From assembly GCA_002339325.1 (NCBI GenBank), contig DDKK01000052.1, forward strand, positions 1 to 58,718: a stretch of DNA of 58,718 nt, written 5' to 3'. The notes beneath the pieces were generated by a model. The model was not told where the DNA came from, searched no databases, and saw only the letters and a list, made by a program, of their open reading frames with translations. This stretch comes from Nitrospiraceae bacterium UBA2600. GTDB lineage: Bacteria > Nitrospirota > Thermodesulfovibrionia > Thermodesulfovibrionales > Thermodesulfovibrionaceae. A program made the position numbers and the translations under genes. Within the stretch, counting starts at the first letter, position 1; every line of letters begins with the position of its first letter. This document shows, one piece after another, positions 41,774 to 49,955 of the stretch.

Positions 41774-42386
41774 CATTCCTTCCGTATGTCTAATCATCTC
41801 ATCAAGGGAAATTCCAAAGAAACTTGAAACGGCACTTATCTCAGGAATTAAATGGATTCAGTACAGAGAAAAAGAGCTTCCAAGAAGAGAAATTTTGAAA
41901 AACGCCATTTTAGCAAGAGATTTGACAGTCAAGTATGGTTGCCTATTGACTGTAAATGATTATGTTGATATAGCTATTGCAGTAGAAGCAGACGGAGTTC
42001 ACCTTGGACAAGAGGATATTCCCTTAGAAGTTGCAAAAAAAATTTTCAATGGCATAATTGGAATATCCACTCATAGTTTAGAAGAGGCTGTTGAAGCTGA
42101 AAAAAATGGCGCAGACTATATAGGATTTGGTCCTGTATTTACCACAAAAACAAAAAAAAATGCTCTTGCACCGAGAGATATCAATATGGTATCCTTTATT
42201 TGTAAAAAAATTAAAATTCCTGTAATTTTAATAGGTGGAATAAGAGGAGAAAGTTTGAATTTTCTTTATGAAAAAGGTTGTAGATATGTGGCGGTTAGTT
42301 CGGGAATATTGGATGGTGATATGGCTAGAAACATAGAGGAATTTTTAAAATTTTTCGAGTCCATAAATGAAACAAAATATTGCTAA
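41760..42386 (+). CDS. thiE: Thiamine-phosphate synthase
   Basis: About 208 residues from ATG 41760, overlapping the accC end. A TTG further up at 41739 would add seven out-of-family residues. TIM-barrel motifs of ThiE are present: IQYREKELPRREI, LLTVNDYVDIAIAVEADGVHLGQEDIP, IGISTHSLEEAVEAEKNGADYIGFGPVFTTKTKKN, and VILIGGI. It couples HMP pyrophosphate with the thiazole phosphate to give thiamine phosphate. TenI, a relative, lacks the HLGQ/ND pattern seen here. The next gene overlaps by 20 bases. Confidence 0.92.
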   Translation: MIKVDIPSVCLIISSREIPKKLETALISGIKWIQYREKELPRREILKNAILARDLTVKYGCLLTVNDYVDIAIAVEADGVHLGQEDIPLEVAKKIFNGIIGISTHSLEEAVEAEKNGADYIGFGPVFTTKTKKNALAPRDINMVSFICKKIKIPVILIGGIRGESLNFLYEKGCRYVAVSSGILDGDMARNIEEFLKFFESINETKYC

Positions 42387-42921
42387 CATAGTAGCTAACA
42401 TATGTGAGAATAAAAACACAGGAATGTTAACAATAACATTTGCTTCAGAGAAAAACTTATTTAAAATTTACTTCAAAAATGGAGAGATTTATCATCTCTC
42501 TTTTGGATTTAAAAAAGGTTTAGAGTGTTTAAATGAGATAAACGAAAGAGAGCCGATTTCTTATAATTTTATTCCCGACGTAACTATTGATATAAGTAGT
42601 GGTAATCTTTCAACTGAAAAAATAGTCGAGAACCTAAATAAGATAAACAAATATATATCCTCTGAAGAAGTCACAACAATAAAATCCTCGGATTTTGAAA
42701 AAGTAAAAGAAGCAATAAAAACAGCTTTAATAAGACAGATAGGACCTATTGGAGGGAAAATACTTGAAAAATATATCAGAGAAAAATGGGTTCCCGCAAA
42801 TCCTCCCACTAAGGAAGATTTTTTAAAGCTTGCTAATCTTCTGATGGAAGAAATAGAAGAACCTCTTTCAAGAAAGGAATTTTTCAATGAGATAAATAAA
42901 TTTTTGGAGGTACATAAATGA
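42367..42921 (+). CDS. DUF4388/PATAN-domain protein
   Basis: A 184-residue protein. Residues ~10-80 (NKNTGMLTITFASEKNLFKIYFKNGEIYHLSFGFKKG) follow the DUF4388 (PATAN) pattern: a short beta segment where an output protein offers a ligand or partner surface. Residues ~110-184 are helical and charged with no family I can name. Such domains are usual in pili/gliding response regulators of Cyanobacteria and Deltaproteobacteria. It is coupled to thiE upstream (20-base overlap) and to the Cache-HAMP gene downstream (ATGA), opening the chemosensory cluster. Confidence 0.7.
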   Translation: MKQNIANIVANICENKNTGMLTITFASEKNLFKIYFKNGEIYHLSFGFKKGLECLNEINEREPISYNFIPDVTIDISSGNLSTEKIVENLNKINKYISSEEVTTIKSSDFEKVKEAIKTALIRQIGPIGGKILEKYIREKWVPANPPTKEDFLKLANLLMEEIEEPLSRKEFFNEINKFLEVHK

Positions 42922-44048
42922 AGATTGAATTAGGATTAAGAGCAGGTGTGGCAATTCCAATAATAGCAATTTTGATTTTAGGTATGGGTATTCTGTTGGT
43001 TTTTAATTACTTTACGCAGGTGAACATTCTGAAAGAAGAAGAGAGAAGAAGTATCGATGCTGCTGTTAATACAACCCAAATTCTACTTGAAAAAGCCACT
43101 GCCCATTATCTTCAGATGTCTGCTTTGGTAGCGAGATTGCCAGAAGTTCAGGAACTCGTCTCTAAAAAGGACAGAAATCGTTTGATTGACAGGTTTCTAC
43201 CGGCTTTTACCTATCTAAAAGAAGAACATGGTTTGGCTCAGTTCCATTTTCATCTACCCCCTGCTGTCTCTCTTGTGAGACTCCACGAACTTACGCTCTA
43301 TGGAGATGATTTGTCAACCTTTCGTGGCACAATTATGCAGACCTACATGACAAAAAAGCCTACAACAGGTTTAGAAGCTGGTGTAGGAGGAATAGGATTA
43401 AGAGCCGTTGAACCAATAATCTATAAAGGGACATATGTTGGAAGTGTCGAGTTTGGTGGAGGTTTGGCTCAGGAGCTTAAGGCAATTAAACAGGCAATAA
43501 TTGGTGATGTGGGAGTTATTGTCCATAAAGAATTTTTAGCAGAATGGGTTGGACTTAAAGATGTAAGATATAAATTTGGAGACTGGATTCCAGTAGCCTC
43601 AACTTTACAGGATGTGAGAGGTTATGTTAACGAGAATGCTATAAAAGAAGCCTCTCAGTCTAAAGAAAAGTATTACAAACAGGACATTACTATCGGTGAT
43701 AAGGAGTATTTAGTTGTTTACACACCTTTAAAGGATTTTTCTGGAAAAAATATAGGCTTCATATACATAGTTAAGGAGAAAATTTTAAGCCAATTAGAAA
43801 TTCTTAGAATTTTAGGCATCAATATTCTAACTTACATAGTCATGCTTATAGTCATGGCTTTCTTAATAGGTTATGGTATGAACAAATTTGTAATAAATCC
43901 TATTATTGCACTAACTAAAGCTGCCGACGAGATATCGATGGGTAAAACTTCCCAAAAAATCGAGATAACCAATGCCAGAGGAGAGATTGCAGTTCTTGTA
44001 AAGGCTATAGAAAGAATGAGAATAACGATGAAAAAGCTTCTGGAATAG
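42918..44048 (+). CDS. Cache-HAMP membrane sensor without signalling domain
   Basis: A 376-residue protein. TM1 is ~9-30, then a ~270-residue extracytoplasmic region with double-Cache-like wording (LAQFHFHLPPAVSLVRLHELTLYGDDLS, YVGSVEFGGGL), TM2 ~303-322 and HAMP ~323-375. It then stops: there is no MCP signalling hairpin, kinase or GGDEF domain. The sensor region is of the type normally found in chemoreceptors and histidine kinases. The gene sits at the head of a CheW-CheA cluster, which also has an MCP lacking a sensor domain, so the two may together make one receptor (inference). Coupled to the PATAN gene by ATGA. Confidence 0.85.
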   Translation: MKIELGLRAGVAIPIIAILILGMGILLVFNYFTQVNILKEEERRSIDAAVNTTQILLEKATAHYLQMSALVARLPEVQELVSKKDRNRLIDRFLPAFTYLKEEHGLAQFHFHLPPAVSLVRLHELTLYGDDLSTFRGTIMQTYMTKKPTTGLEAGVGGIGLRAVEPIIYKGTYVGSVEFGGGLAQELKAIKQAIIGDVGVIVHKEFLAEWVGLKDVRYKFGDWIPVASTLQDVRGYVNENAIKEASQSKEKYYKQDITIGDKEYLVVYTPLKDFSGKNIGFIYIVKEKILSQLEILRILGINILTYIVMLIVMAFLIGYGMNKFVINPIIALTKAADEISMGKTSQKIEITNARGEIAVLVKAIERMRITMKKLLE

Positions 44049-44058
44049 GAGAAAAAAA

Positions 44059-45417
44059 ATGACAAAAGGCAAAATATTAGTCATTGATGATAGTCCTCTT
44101 GTCAGAAAGCTTGCGGAAGTTTCTCTGCAGGAAAAGGGCTATGAGGTATACACTTCAGCAGATGGAGAGGAAGGATTAAGATTAGCAGAGGACATCAAAC
44201 CAGACCTTATTTTAGTTGACTTCATAATGCCTAAGATGACAGGTTCTCAATTTTGTAAATCCCTTCGAGAAAATAATGACCTTAAGGATACACCAGTAAT
44301 CTTAATAACAGGAAAAGGCGAGACAGTAGGTCAGACCTTCATAGAAAAATATGGAGTAATAGATTATTTTATAAAACCTTTTAAGTCTGAAGATTTAATA
44401 GACAAGGTTGAATCTACACTGAATAAAATAACAGAAACTCCCTATAAGGAAGCCGTTATAGAAAGTAGTGCAATAGAAAGCTTGCAGAAGGAGACAATAG
44501 AAGAGGAAGTTGAATCTAAAGCATTCGATGAACTGCTTGCTTCATTTGAGCCACCTAAGACGGAAGAGTTAATTTTTACCGAAGAGAAAGAAGATACGGC
44601 AATATTAAAGGATGAAGAATCAATCAAAGAGGAGATATCTATTTCTCTTACAGAGGATATTCTGTCGAGTTTTGAGAAAAAAGAGACAGACAAAATTGAA
44701 TTTAAAGAACCACCCCAATTAGAGATTACTGAAGGTTTGCCAGAAATAAACGAGATTGTCGGAGTAGACCAAAAAACAGAGGAAGTAGAAGTCCCAACTT
44801 TTTATACAGAGCATATTTCTTTAGAGAATATTATTACTACACAGGAGACCATATCAGAAACAATAGAGGGTGAAATATCTATACCTCAAGAACAGTTAGA
44901 GGAGAAAAAAGAGGAGCCAATAGAAGTACATCAGGATATAAAACCTTCAGAGGATTTCTCTTCTTTACCTACACCTGATTTTAATGAACTTTTTTTGAAG
45001 TTCGCAGCCTACTTAGATAGCTCATTAGAAGCCCTACTTAAAAAATATGGAGTGATTAAAGAACCATCAACTATTCTTTCGGGTAATTTAAGATTTTTCT
45101 CTATCTACGAAATATTTTCTTTAATAAGTTCTAAAAACTTGAGTGGTCTGTTCTTAGTGTTTGATAAAGGTAATACCTTCGAATTATTATTTTTAGAGGG
45201 AAAACTTGTATACGGAGTTTCCTCTTTACAAAAGTATAAAATGGGTGGTAAAGTATTCAGTGAAATCTCACAGGGGGATATTAAGAGTATGCTTTCAGAA
45301 AGCATACAGGAGCTAAGAAATAATAAAAGTGGAAGCTTCATTTTTGAATTAAACAGTTTTGATACCCTTACTTTCACAAACAGAGAACGGTATGATTTTA
45401 GAGAGTTTTTTAGTTAA
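44059..45417 (+). CDS. Receiver-PATAN protein with long acidic linker
   Basis: A 452-residue protein. The REC domain (1-125) has acceptor D54 (LILVDFIMPKM) and K106-type IKPF. Residues ~135-330 are a low-complexity Glu/Ser/Thr-rich linker. Residues ~335-452 are a DUF4388/PATAN-type domain (ILSGNLRFFSIYEIFSLISSKNLSGLF, FELLFLEGKLVYGVSS). It is the second PATAN protein in this cluster. Phosphorylation by the hybrid CheA probably controls the PATAN interaction, in the manner of PilG/FrzS-like or PixE-type regulators (inference). It has a ribosome binding site (AGGAG) ten bases upstream. Confidence 0.82.
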   Translation: MTKGKILVIDDSPLVRKLAEVSLQEKGYEVYTSADGEEGLRLAEDIKPDLILVDFIMPKMTGSQFCKSLRENNDLKDTPVILITGKGETVGQTFIEKYGVIDYFIKPFKSEDLIDKVESTLNKITETPYKEAVIESSAIESLQKETIEEEVESKAFDELLASFEPPKTEELIFTEEKEDTAILKDEESIKEEISISLTEDILSSFEKKETDKIEFKEPPQLEITEGLPEINEIVGVDQKTEEVEVPTFYTEHISLENIITTQETISETIEGEISIPQEQLEEKKEEPIEVHQDIKPSEDFSSLPTPDFNELFLKFAAYLDSSLEALLKKYGVIKEPSTILSGNLRFFSIYEIFSLISSKNLSGLFLVFDKGNTFELLFLEGKLVYGVSSLQKYKMGGKVFSEISQGDIKSMLSESIQELRNNKSGSFIFELNSFDTLTFTNRERYDFREFFS

Positions 45418-45429
45418 ATATCAAAATGG

Positions 45430-45435
45430 TATAAT
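45430..45435 (+). promoter_or_regulatory. Internal -10 box upstream of the CheY-like gene
   Basis: TATAAT in the 48-base gap before the receiver gene, with AAGGAGAT ahead of the ATG at 45466. No strong -35 is visible, so activity is uncertain. Confidence 0.4.
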
Positions 45436-45465
45436 ATAAACACTCTTGCAAAGGAGATAGATGAT

Positions 45466-45831
45466 ATGCCAAAGGTTCTGGTAGCGGAAGATTCACTTAC
45501 AGATGCTAAATATATTGAATCAATCCTTTCTGAACAGGGATATGATATTATTTTTGCAAGAGATGGAGAAGAAGCGGAAAATATCCTGAATAGTGATAAT
45601 TTTGACTTGGTTATATTAGATGTGGTCATGCCTAAGAAAAGCGGTTTTCAGGTGTGTAGGGAAATTAAGAAAAATGAAAAGACAAAGGATATTCCCGTAA
45701 TTCTCGTTACCTCTAAAAAAGAGGAGGCCGATAAATACTGGGGAAAACTACAGGGGGCAGATGAATATGTTACAAAGCCTTTTGAACCGATAGATTTATT
45801 AGTGGCGATACGAAAATGTCTGAAGAAATAA
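45466..45831 (+). CDS. CheY/PilH-like response regulator
   Basis: A 121-residue receiver with acidic pocket E8-D9, acceptor D52 (VILDVVMPKKSG), and the switch region LVTSKKEEADKYWG. That switch region is typical of PilH-type regulators (TSKxxxxDxxWG). It should accept phosphate from the hybrid CheA or act as a phosphate sink. It is the third protein in this cluster that could be phosphorylated. It overlaps the cheW gene by 16 bases. Start ATG 45466 is preferred over an ATG six bases upstream because the conserved KVLVAEDS opening then follows. Confidence 0.88.
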   Translation: MPKVLVAEDSLTDAKYIESILSEQGYDIIFARDGEEAENILNSDNFDLVILDVVMPKKSGFQVCREIKKNEKTKDIPVILVTSKKEEADKYWGKLQGADEYVTKPFEPIDLLVAIRKCLKK

Positions 45832-46220
45832 AAAAAGAAAAATTTTACTGTGTATTTGGTATTGGAGAGAGAGAGTTTTTAATTCCAAAAGATAGTGTTG
45901 TTCAAATTCTTGATATAACACGTATATTCCCAATTCCTGGCTCACCTGACTATATTGTTGGGGCTTTACCAGTAAGAGGAAAGATAATCCCGGCCATAGA
46001 CTTAGCTAAAATTTTTAACATCGAAAGGCTCGGATATTCGGACAATAAACTTTTAGTTGTCGAGGCAAAGGGAGAAAAATTGGGTATATTATCAGATATA
46101 ACTCCTTTTTTTGTCAGTTTTGATCCAGACATAGTTGTTGAAGATTTCATTGACCCTGATAAATTATTTGATCAATTAAAGGTTAACTCCAAGAAAAATT
46201 CTGAAAAAAGCAATGCTTAG
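45816..46220 (+). CDS. CheW-like coupling protein
   Basis: A 134-residue CheW-domain protein: FYCVFGIGEREFLIPKDSVVQILDITRIFPIPGSPDYIVGALPVRGKIIPAIDLAKIF is the SH3-like fold. It joins chemoreceptors to CheA. Single-domain, of normal length. It overlaps the preceding receiver gene by 16 bases and the cheA gene by eight bases. It resembles PilI in the type IV pilus chemosensory systems. No other CheW gene is in the window. Confidence 0.9.
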   Translation: MSEEIKKEKFYCVFGIGEREFLIPKDSVVQILDITRIFPIPGSPDYIVGALPVRGKIIPAIDLAKIFNIERLGYSDNKLLVVEAKGEKLGILSDITPFFVSFDPDIVVEDFIDPDKLFDQLKVNSKKNSEKSNA

Positions 46221-48450
46221 TAATTCAGAACTTATTCGCTACTTCCTTTTAGAGGCGGAAGACTATGTTAACACTCTTGTCGAAGGAGTTGAAGAATTAG
46301 AATCTAAAGGATTTGATAAAGAGACCGTAGAATCCCTTTTCAGAGCAACGCATACACTTAAAGGCTCTGCATCCATTGTAAAACTTGAAAAAATTACTCT
46401 CCTCGCTCATAAACTTGAAGACCTCTTTGAAGCTTTACTGAATAAAGAAATAGAGTATGAAGATACTTTTTTAGGCTATATTAAGAAAGTTATCAATTCA
46501 ATTGTAAATTTGATAAACGAAGTTTCAACCTTTGGAGTTGAGAAATCAGAGTTAGACAAAGAGCTTGTAGATATTATCGATGATATTTTAGAGAAAAAGG
46601 AGATTCCCCTTAAAAGTGAGATTGCTTCTACTATAGAGGTTTTGCCGGTTACCAATACCGTAAGAATAGACCTTGAATTAATTGAAAACATTTTGACTTC
46701 ACTTGGTGAAATCCTTGTTCAGAAAAATACACTTACAGACAAAGAGAGGGAATTATTAGAAATTATTGAAGAAATCTCACATAGTGGAAAACGTCTTTTG
46801 AAGGAAATCACAGATTTTTCTGATAGATATTGGTTATCTGCCCATGAATCGGGACAAAAGGTTACAGACTCTTTTTTCACAGACTTCGGAGACCTTCAGT
46901 TTGACCGCTATGATGAATATCACATATTACTGAGGAAAGTTCAAGAGATTACAAATGATATATCAGAAAGCATGAAGTCTCTTTTAAGTTTTTCTGAAAA
47001 TTTATCTCTAAGTTTTAAATCTATTAGCAGAGAGATTAATTATCTTAAAGACAATCTTGTAGAAATAAGAATGATTCCGGCAGGTAAACTTCTACACAGA
47101 CTTGCAGAGGCAACAAGAGATATTGCAGAGAAGGCAGGAAAAATCGTTGAAGTTGAGATTAGAGGAGCAGAAATAAAGGTTGACAAGCCTGTTTTTGATT
47201 CTCTTTATGAGCCAATAATTCAAATAATAAGAAACGCTATTCAACACGGTATTGAATTACCTGAGGAGAGAATTGAGAAAGGCAAAGAAAAAACAGGAAA
47301 GGTTAAAATTGAATTTGCTAAAGAAGGGAAAAATATAAATATCGAAATTAAAGATGACGGCAGAGGAATAGATTTGGAAAAGGTAAAAGAAACTGCTATT
47401 GAAAGAGGAATAATTTCATCAGACCGAATACCCTATCTAACTCGCGAAGAGATACTCTCATTTATTTTTGCTCCCGGCTTTTCTACTTCTGAACAAACAG
47501 ATTACCTAAGTGGCAGGGGCATGGGGCTTAATATCGTTAAAACAGCTATCTCGAAACTCAAAGGAACAATAGAGGTATTTTCTGAGAGTGATAAAGAAAC
47601 AACTTTTAGAATAAAGATACCTCAATCACTTAGCATCTCCACTTTACTGGTGTTCCGTTCTTCAAAACTTGAATATGCCGTTCCAATAAATTATGTTGAG
47701 GAGATTCTTTCCCTTGAGGATTTTCCTGATGCTGTAAAAGAAAAGATAATAAATCATAAAAATCGTAGTATTCAAGTGAAGTTATTTTCTGAAATTTTCT
47801 TCTCATCTAATGGAAAAAAACTTGAGAAAGGTTACATAATTATATTTAATTTTTCTGGAATTAGAAGAGGTCTTGTGGTTGAGGAAGTTCTTGGTCATGA
47901 AGAAACTACAATTAATAGCTTTGGGAAGTTTCTTGAAGGTCTAACTCAGTATCTTGGATATTTTATTTCAGGAAAGGGTATCCCTCGATATGTAATTGAC
48001 CCTCTCAAGATATACGAAGAAGAATTTGTTTTAACCCCCTCTTATGCTGCATTTATAGAGCCTATTAGTTATAAAGGTGCTGTTCTGGTTGTTGATGACT
48101 CAATCAGTGTGAGAAAGTCTTTACAGAATATTTTAGAATCTAAGAAAATAAGAGTTTATACTGCAAAAGATGGAAATGAAGCACTTAACGTCTTAGAAAA
48201 TAAAAATGTTGACCTAATAATTACAGATTTAGAAATGCCGATAATGCACGGTTATGAACTCATAACAAGAATTAGAAAAGACCCAAGATATAGAGACCTG
48301 CCAATTGTTGTTCTTACCTCTCGTGGTACTAAAAAGCACGAAGAAAAAGCATTATCTCTTGGCGCTGATGGGTATATAGTAAAACCATTTGATGACAAAA
48401 CTATCTCTCAATTACTAATAAAATTTGAACTGATTAAGGATACTTTTTAA
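46213..48450 (+). CDS. Hybrid CheA histidine kinase (Hpt-HATPase-CheW-REC)
   Basis: A 745-residue protein. Hpt domain ~1-120 has phosphohistidine H47 (FRATHTLKGSAS). A region ~150-290 is of dimerisation type, and HATPase ~290-475 has IIRNAIQHGIELPEERI, DDGRGID and GRGMGLNIVK. Then come a CheW-like regulatory domain (~480-610) and a C-terminal receiver with D672 (LIITDLEMPIMHG). There is no P2 domain. The C-terminal receiver places it with ChpA, FrzE and PilL-like kinases rather than flagellar CheA. Its last four bases overlap the convergent MCP gene. CheB and CheR are absent from the cluster. Confidence 0.94.
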   Translation: MLSNSELIRYFLLEAEDYVNTLVEGVEELESKGFDKETVESLFRATHTLKGSASIVKLEKITLLAHKLEDLFEALLNKEIEYEDTFLGYIKKVINSIVNLINEVSTFGVEKSELDKELVDIIDDILEKKEIPLKSEIASTIEVLPVTNTVRIDLELIENILTSLGEILVQKNTLTDKERELLEIIEEISHSGKRLLKEITDFSDRYWLSAHESGQKVTDSFFTDFGDLQFDRYDEYHILLRKVQEITNDISESMKSLLSFSENLSLSFKSISREINYLKDNLVEIRMIPAGKLLHRLAEATRDIAEKAGKIVEVEIRGAEIKVDKPVFDSLYEPIIQIIRNAIQHGIELPEERIEKGKEKTGKVKIEFAKEGKNINIEIKDDGRGIDLEKVKETAIERGIISSDRIPYLTREEILSFIFAPGFSTSEQTDYLSGRGMGLNIVKTAISKLKGTIEVFSESDKETTFRIKIPQSLSISTLLVFRSSKLEYAVPINYVEEILSLEDFPDAVKEKIINHKNRSIQVKLFSEIFFSSNGKKLEKGYIIIFNFSGIRRGLVVEEVLGHEETTINSFGKFLEGLTQYLGYFISGKGIPRYVIDPLKIYEEEFVLTPSYAAFIEPISYKGAVLVVDDSISVRKSLQNILESKKIRVYTAKDGNEALNVLENKNVDLIITDLEMPIMHGYELITRIRKDPRYRDLPIVVLTSRGTKKHEEKALSLGADGYIVKPFDDKTISQLLIKFELIKDTF

Positions 48451-49889
48451 ACCTTAAATCTCTCCGAAGAAACAACCAATTCTTTTGATGTCTCTGCAAG
48501 AGATTGTGACAGCTTAGTAAGCTCATCTGTAATTTTTGCAGTGCTTTCTATAACTTCTTTGACGCCATGAATTGAGTTAACTTCTGTATCTGTAATTTCT
48601 TTCTGTTTTAAGGCTGATTCGTTAATTTCAATGATAATCTGGCCTATTTTCTTTATGATAGAATCTATTTTTTCAAAAATTTCTGTTGTCTGAGCAACCA
48701 TATTTGTTCCTGCCTCCACATAGCTTGTTTCTTCTTCAAGATTTCTTGTGACAGCTGTTGCTTCTTCCTGAATTCCTGTAATAATATCGGCGATATTTTG
48801 AGAAGACTTTGCCGTTTTCTCTGAAAGAGTTCTTATCTCTTCTGCTATTACTACAAAGCCTTTTCCTCCTTCTCCTGCTCTCGCTGCTTCAATAGAAGCG
48901 TTAAGGGCTAAAAGATTTGTTCTATTTGCAATTTCGCTGATTAATGTAGAGATTGTTCCGATCTCCATTATTTTCTCTCCGAGAAGCTTCATCCTTCTAT
49001 TTATTCCCTGAACGGCTGTTCTTATTAATTGCATGCTATTTATTGTTTCTGTAACAATTTCATTTCCTTTTAATATAGCCTCAAGGGCTTCTCTTGAGAC
49101 ATCGGTGGCAAAATTGGTTTTATCACTTGTTTGTGTTGCAAGAGAGGCAGCTTCTTCAATTAAGTATGCTACTTTCTCAATCTCTTGTCTTTCTATCTCA
49201 GCACCTTTCTGGAGTTTTTGAATAATGTCGTTAAGGACGATACTTTTTTCACCTATATCTTCTGCTGAATTTTTAACTTCCTTTACAAGTTCGCTTAATC
49301 CATCAGCCATTAAATTGAATGCATCGGCCATTGAACCAAACACATCGGGAGTAACTTCTGCTCTCTTTGTGAGGTCTCCTTCGGAAGCAGCGGTCATTAT
49401 CTGTAAAAATTTAATAACATTAGTTTGCATCTCTCTTTTTTCTTCTTCTGTTTGAATTACCGTTGATAATCTATCCATCATCTGATTAAAGGCGTCGGCA
49501 ATTTTTTCAAATTCGTCTCCTGTTTTCAGTTTAATTCTTTTTTCAAAGTTACCAGCTCTAATTGCCTCTATAGCTTCTTCCATAACTGATAGAGGATTTA
49601 TAACCTGTTTTCTAAACCAGAAAACATTGGCTGTAGATATTGCTATTAGAGCTATAGCAAAGATTATAAGAACAGGCATAAATTTTATAAGACTTGCCAT
49701 TAATCCGATTTGTTTTACTATAAATTCTTCGCCGTAAATCTGATAACCTGTAATTATAAGTCCTGCGAGAAGAATTATGGTTGAAATTAAGATAGAGAAG
49801 TTGAAGATGACTAAAAATTTTCTATAAAGGCCTGTAGGTTGTTTTCTTTTAATAATTTCCGCCGTTTTTTTCTGTTTCTTTTCGGTCAT
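48447..49889 (-). CDS. Methyl-accepting chemotaxis protein with minimal extracytoplasmic part
   Basis: A 480-residue receptor. TM1 is ~26-49 and TM2 ~70-92, with only ~20 residues between, so there is no periplasmic ligand-binding domain. HAMP repeats (~93-200) follow and then the signalling domain with tip IANRTNLLALNASIEAARAG and FVVIAEEIRTLSEKT. No CheR-docking pentapeptide is seen at the C-terminus (SSERFKV). GGAGG precedes the ATG. Convergent with the hybrid cheA gene and overlapping it by four bases. It may sense membrane state directly, or take input from the Cache-HAMP protein of the same cluster. Confidence 0.93.
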   Translation of the reverse strand: MTEKKQKKTAEIIKRKQPTGLYRKFLVIFNFSILISTIILLAGLIITGYQIYGEEFIVKQIGLMASLIKFMPVLIIFAIALIAISTANVFWFRKQVINPLSVMEEAIEAIRAGNFEKRIKLKTGDEFEKIADAFNQMMDRLSTVIQTEEEKREMQTNVIKFLQIMTAASEGDLTKRAEVTPDVFGSMADAFNLMADGLSELVKEVKNSAEDIGEKSIVLNDIIQKLQKGAEIERQEIEKVAYLIEEAASLATQTSDKTNFATDVSREALEAILKGNEIVTETINSMQLIRTAVQGINRRMKLLGEKIMEIGTISTLISEIANRTNLLALNASIEAARAGEGGKGFVVIAEEIRTLSEKTAKSSQNIADIITGIQEEATAVTRNLEEETSYVEAGTNMVAQTTEIFEKIDSIIKKIGQIIIEINESALKQKEITDTEVNSIHGVKEVIESTAKITDELTKLSQSLAETSKELVVSSERFKV

Positions 49890-49955
49890 AAAAAACCTCC
49901 AAAATTAATTGAGATTATAAAATATGTAAGAAATTATATAAAATTGTCAATATTT

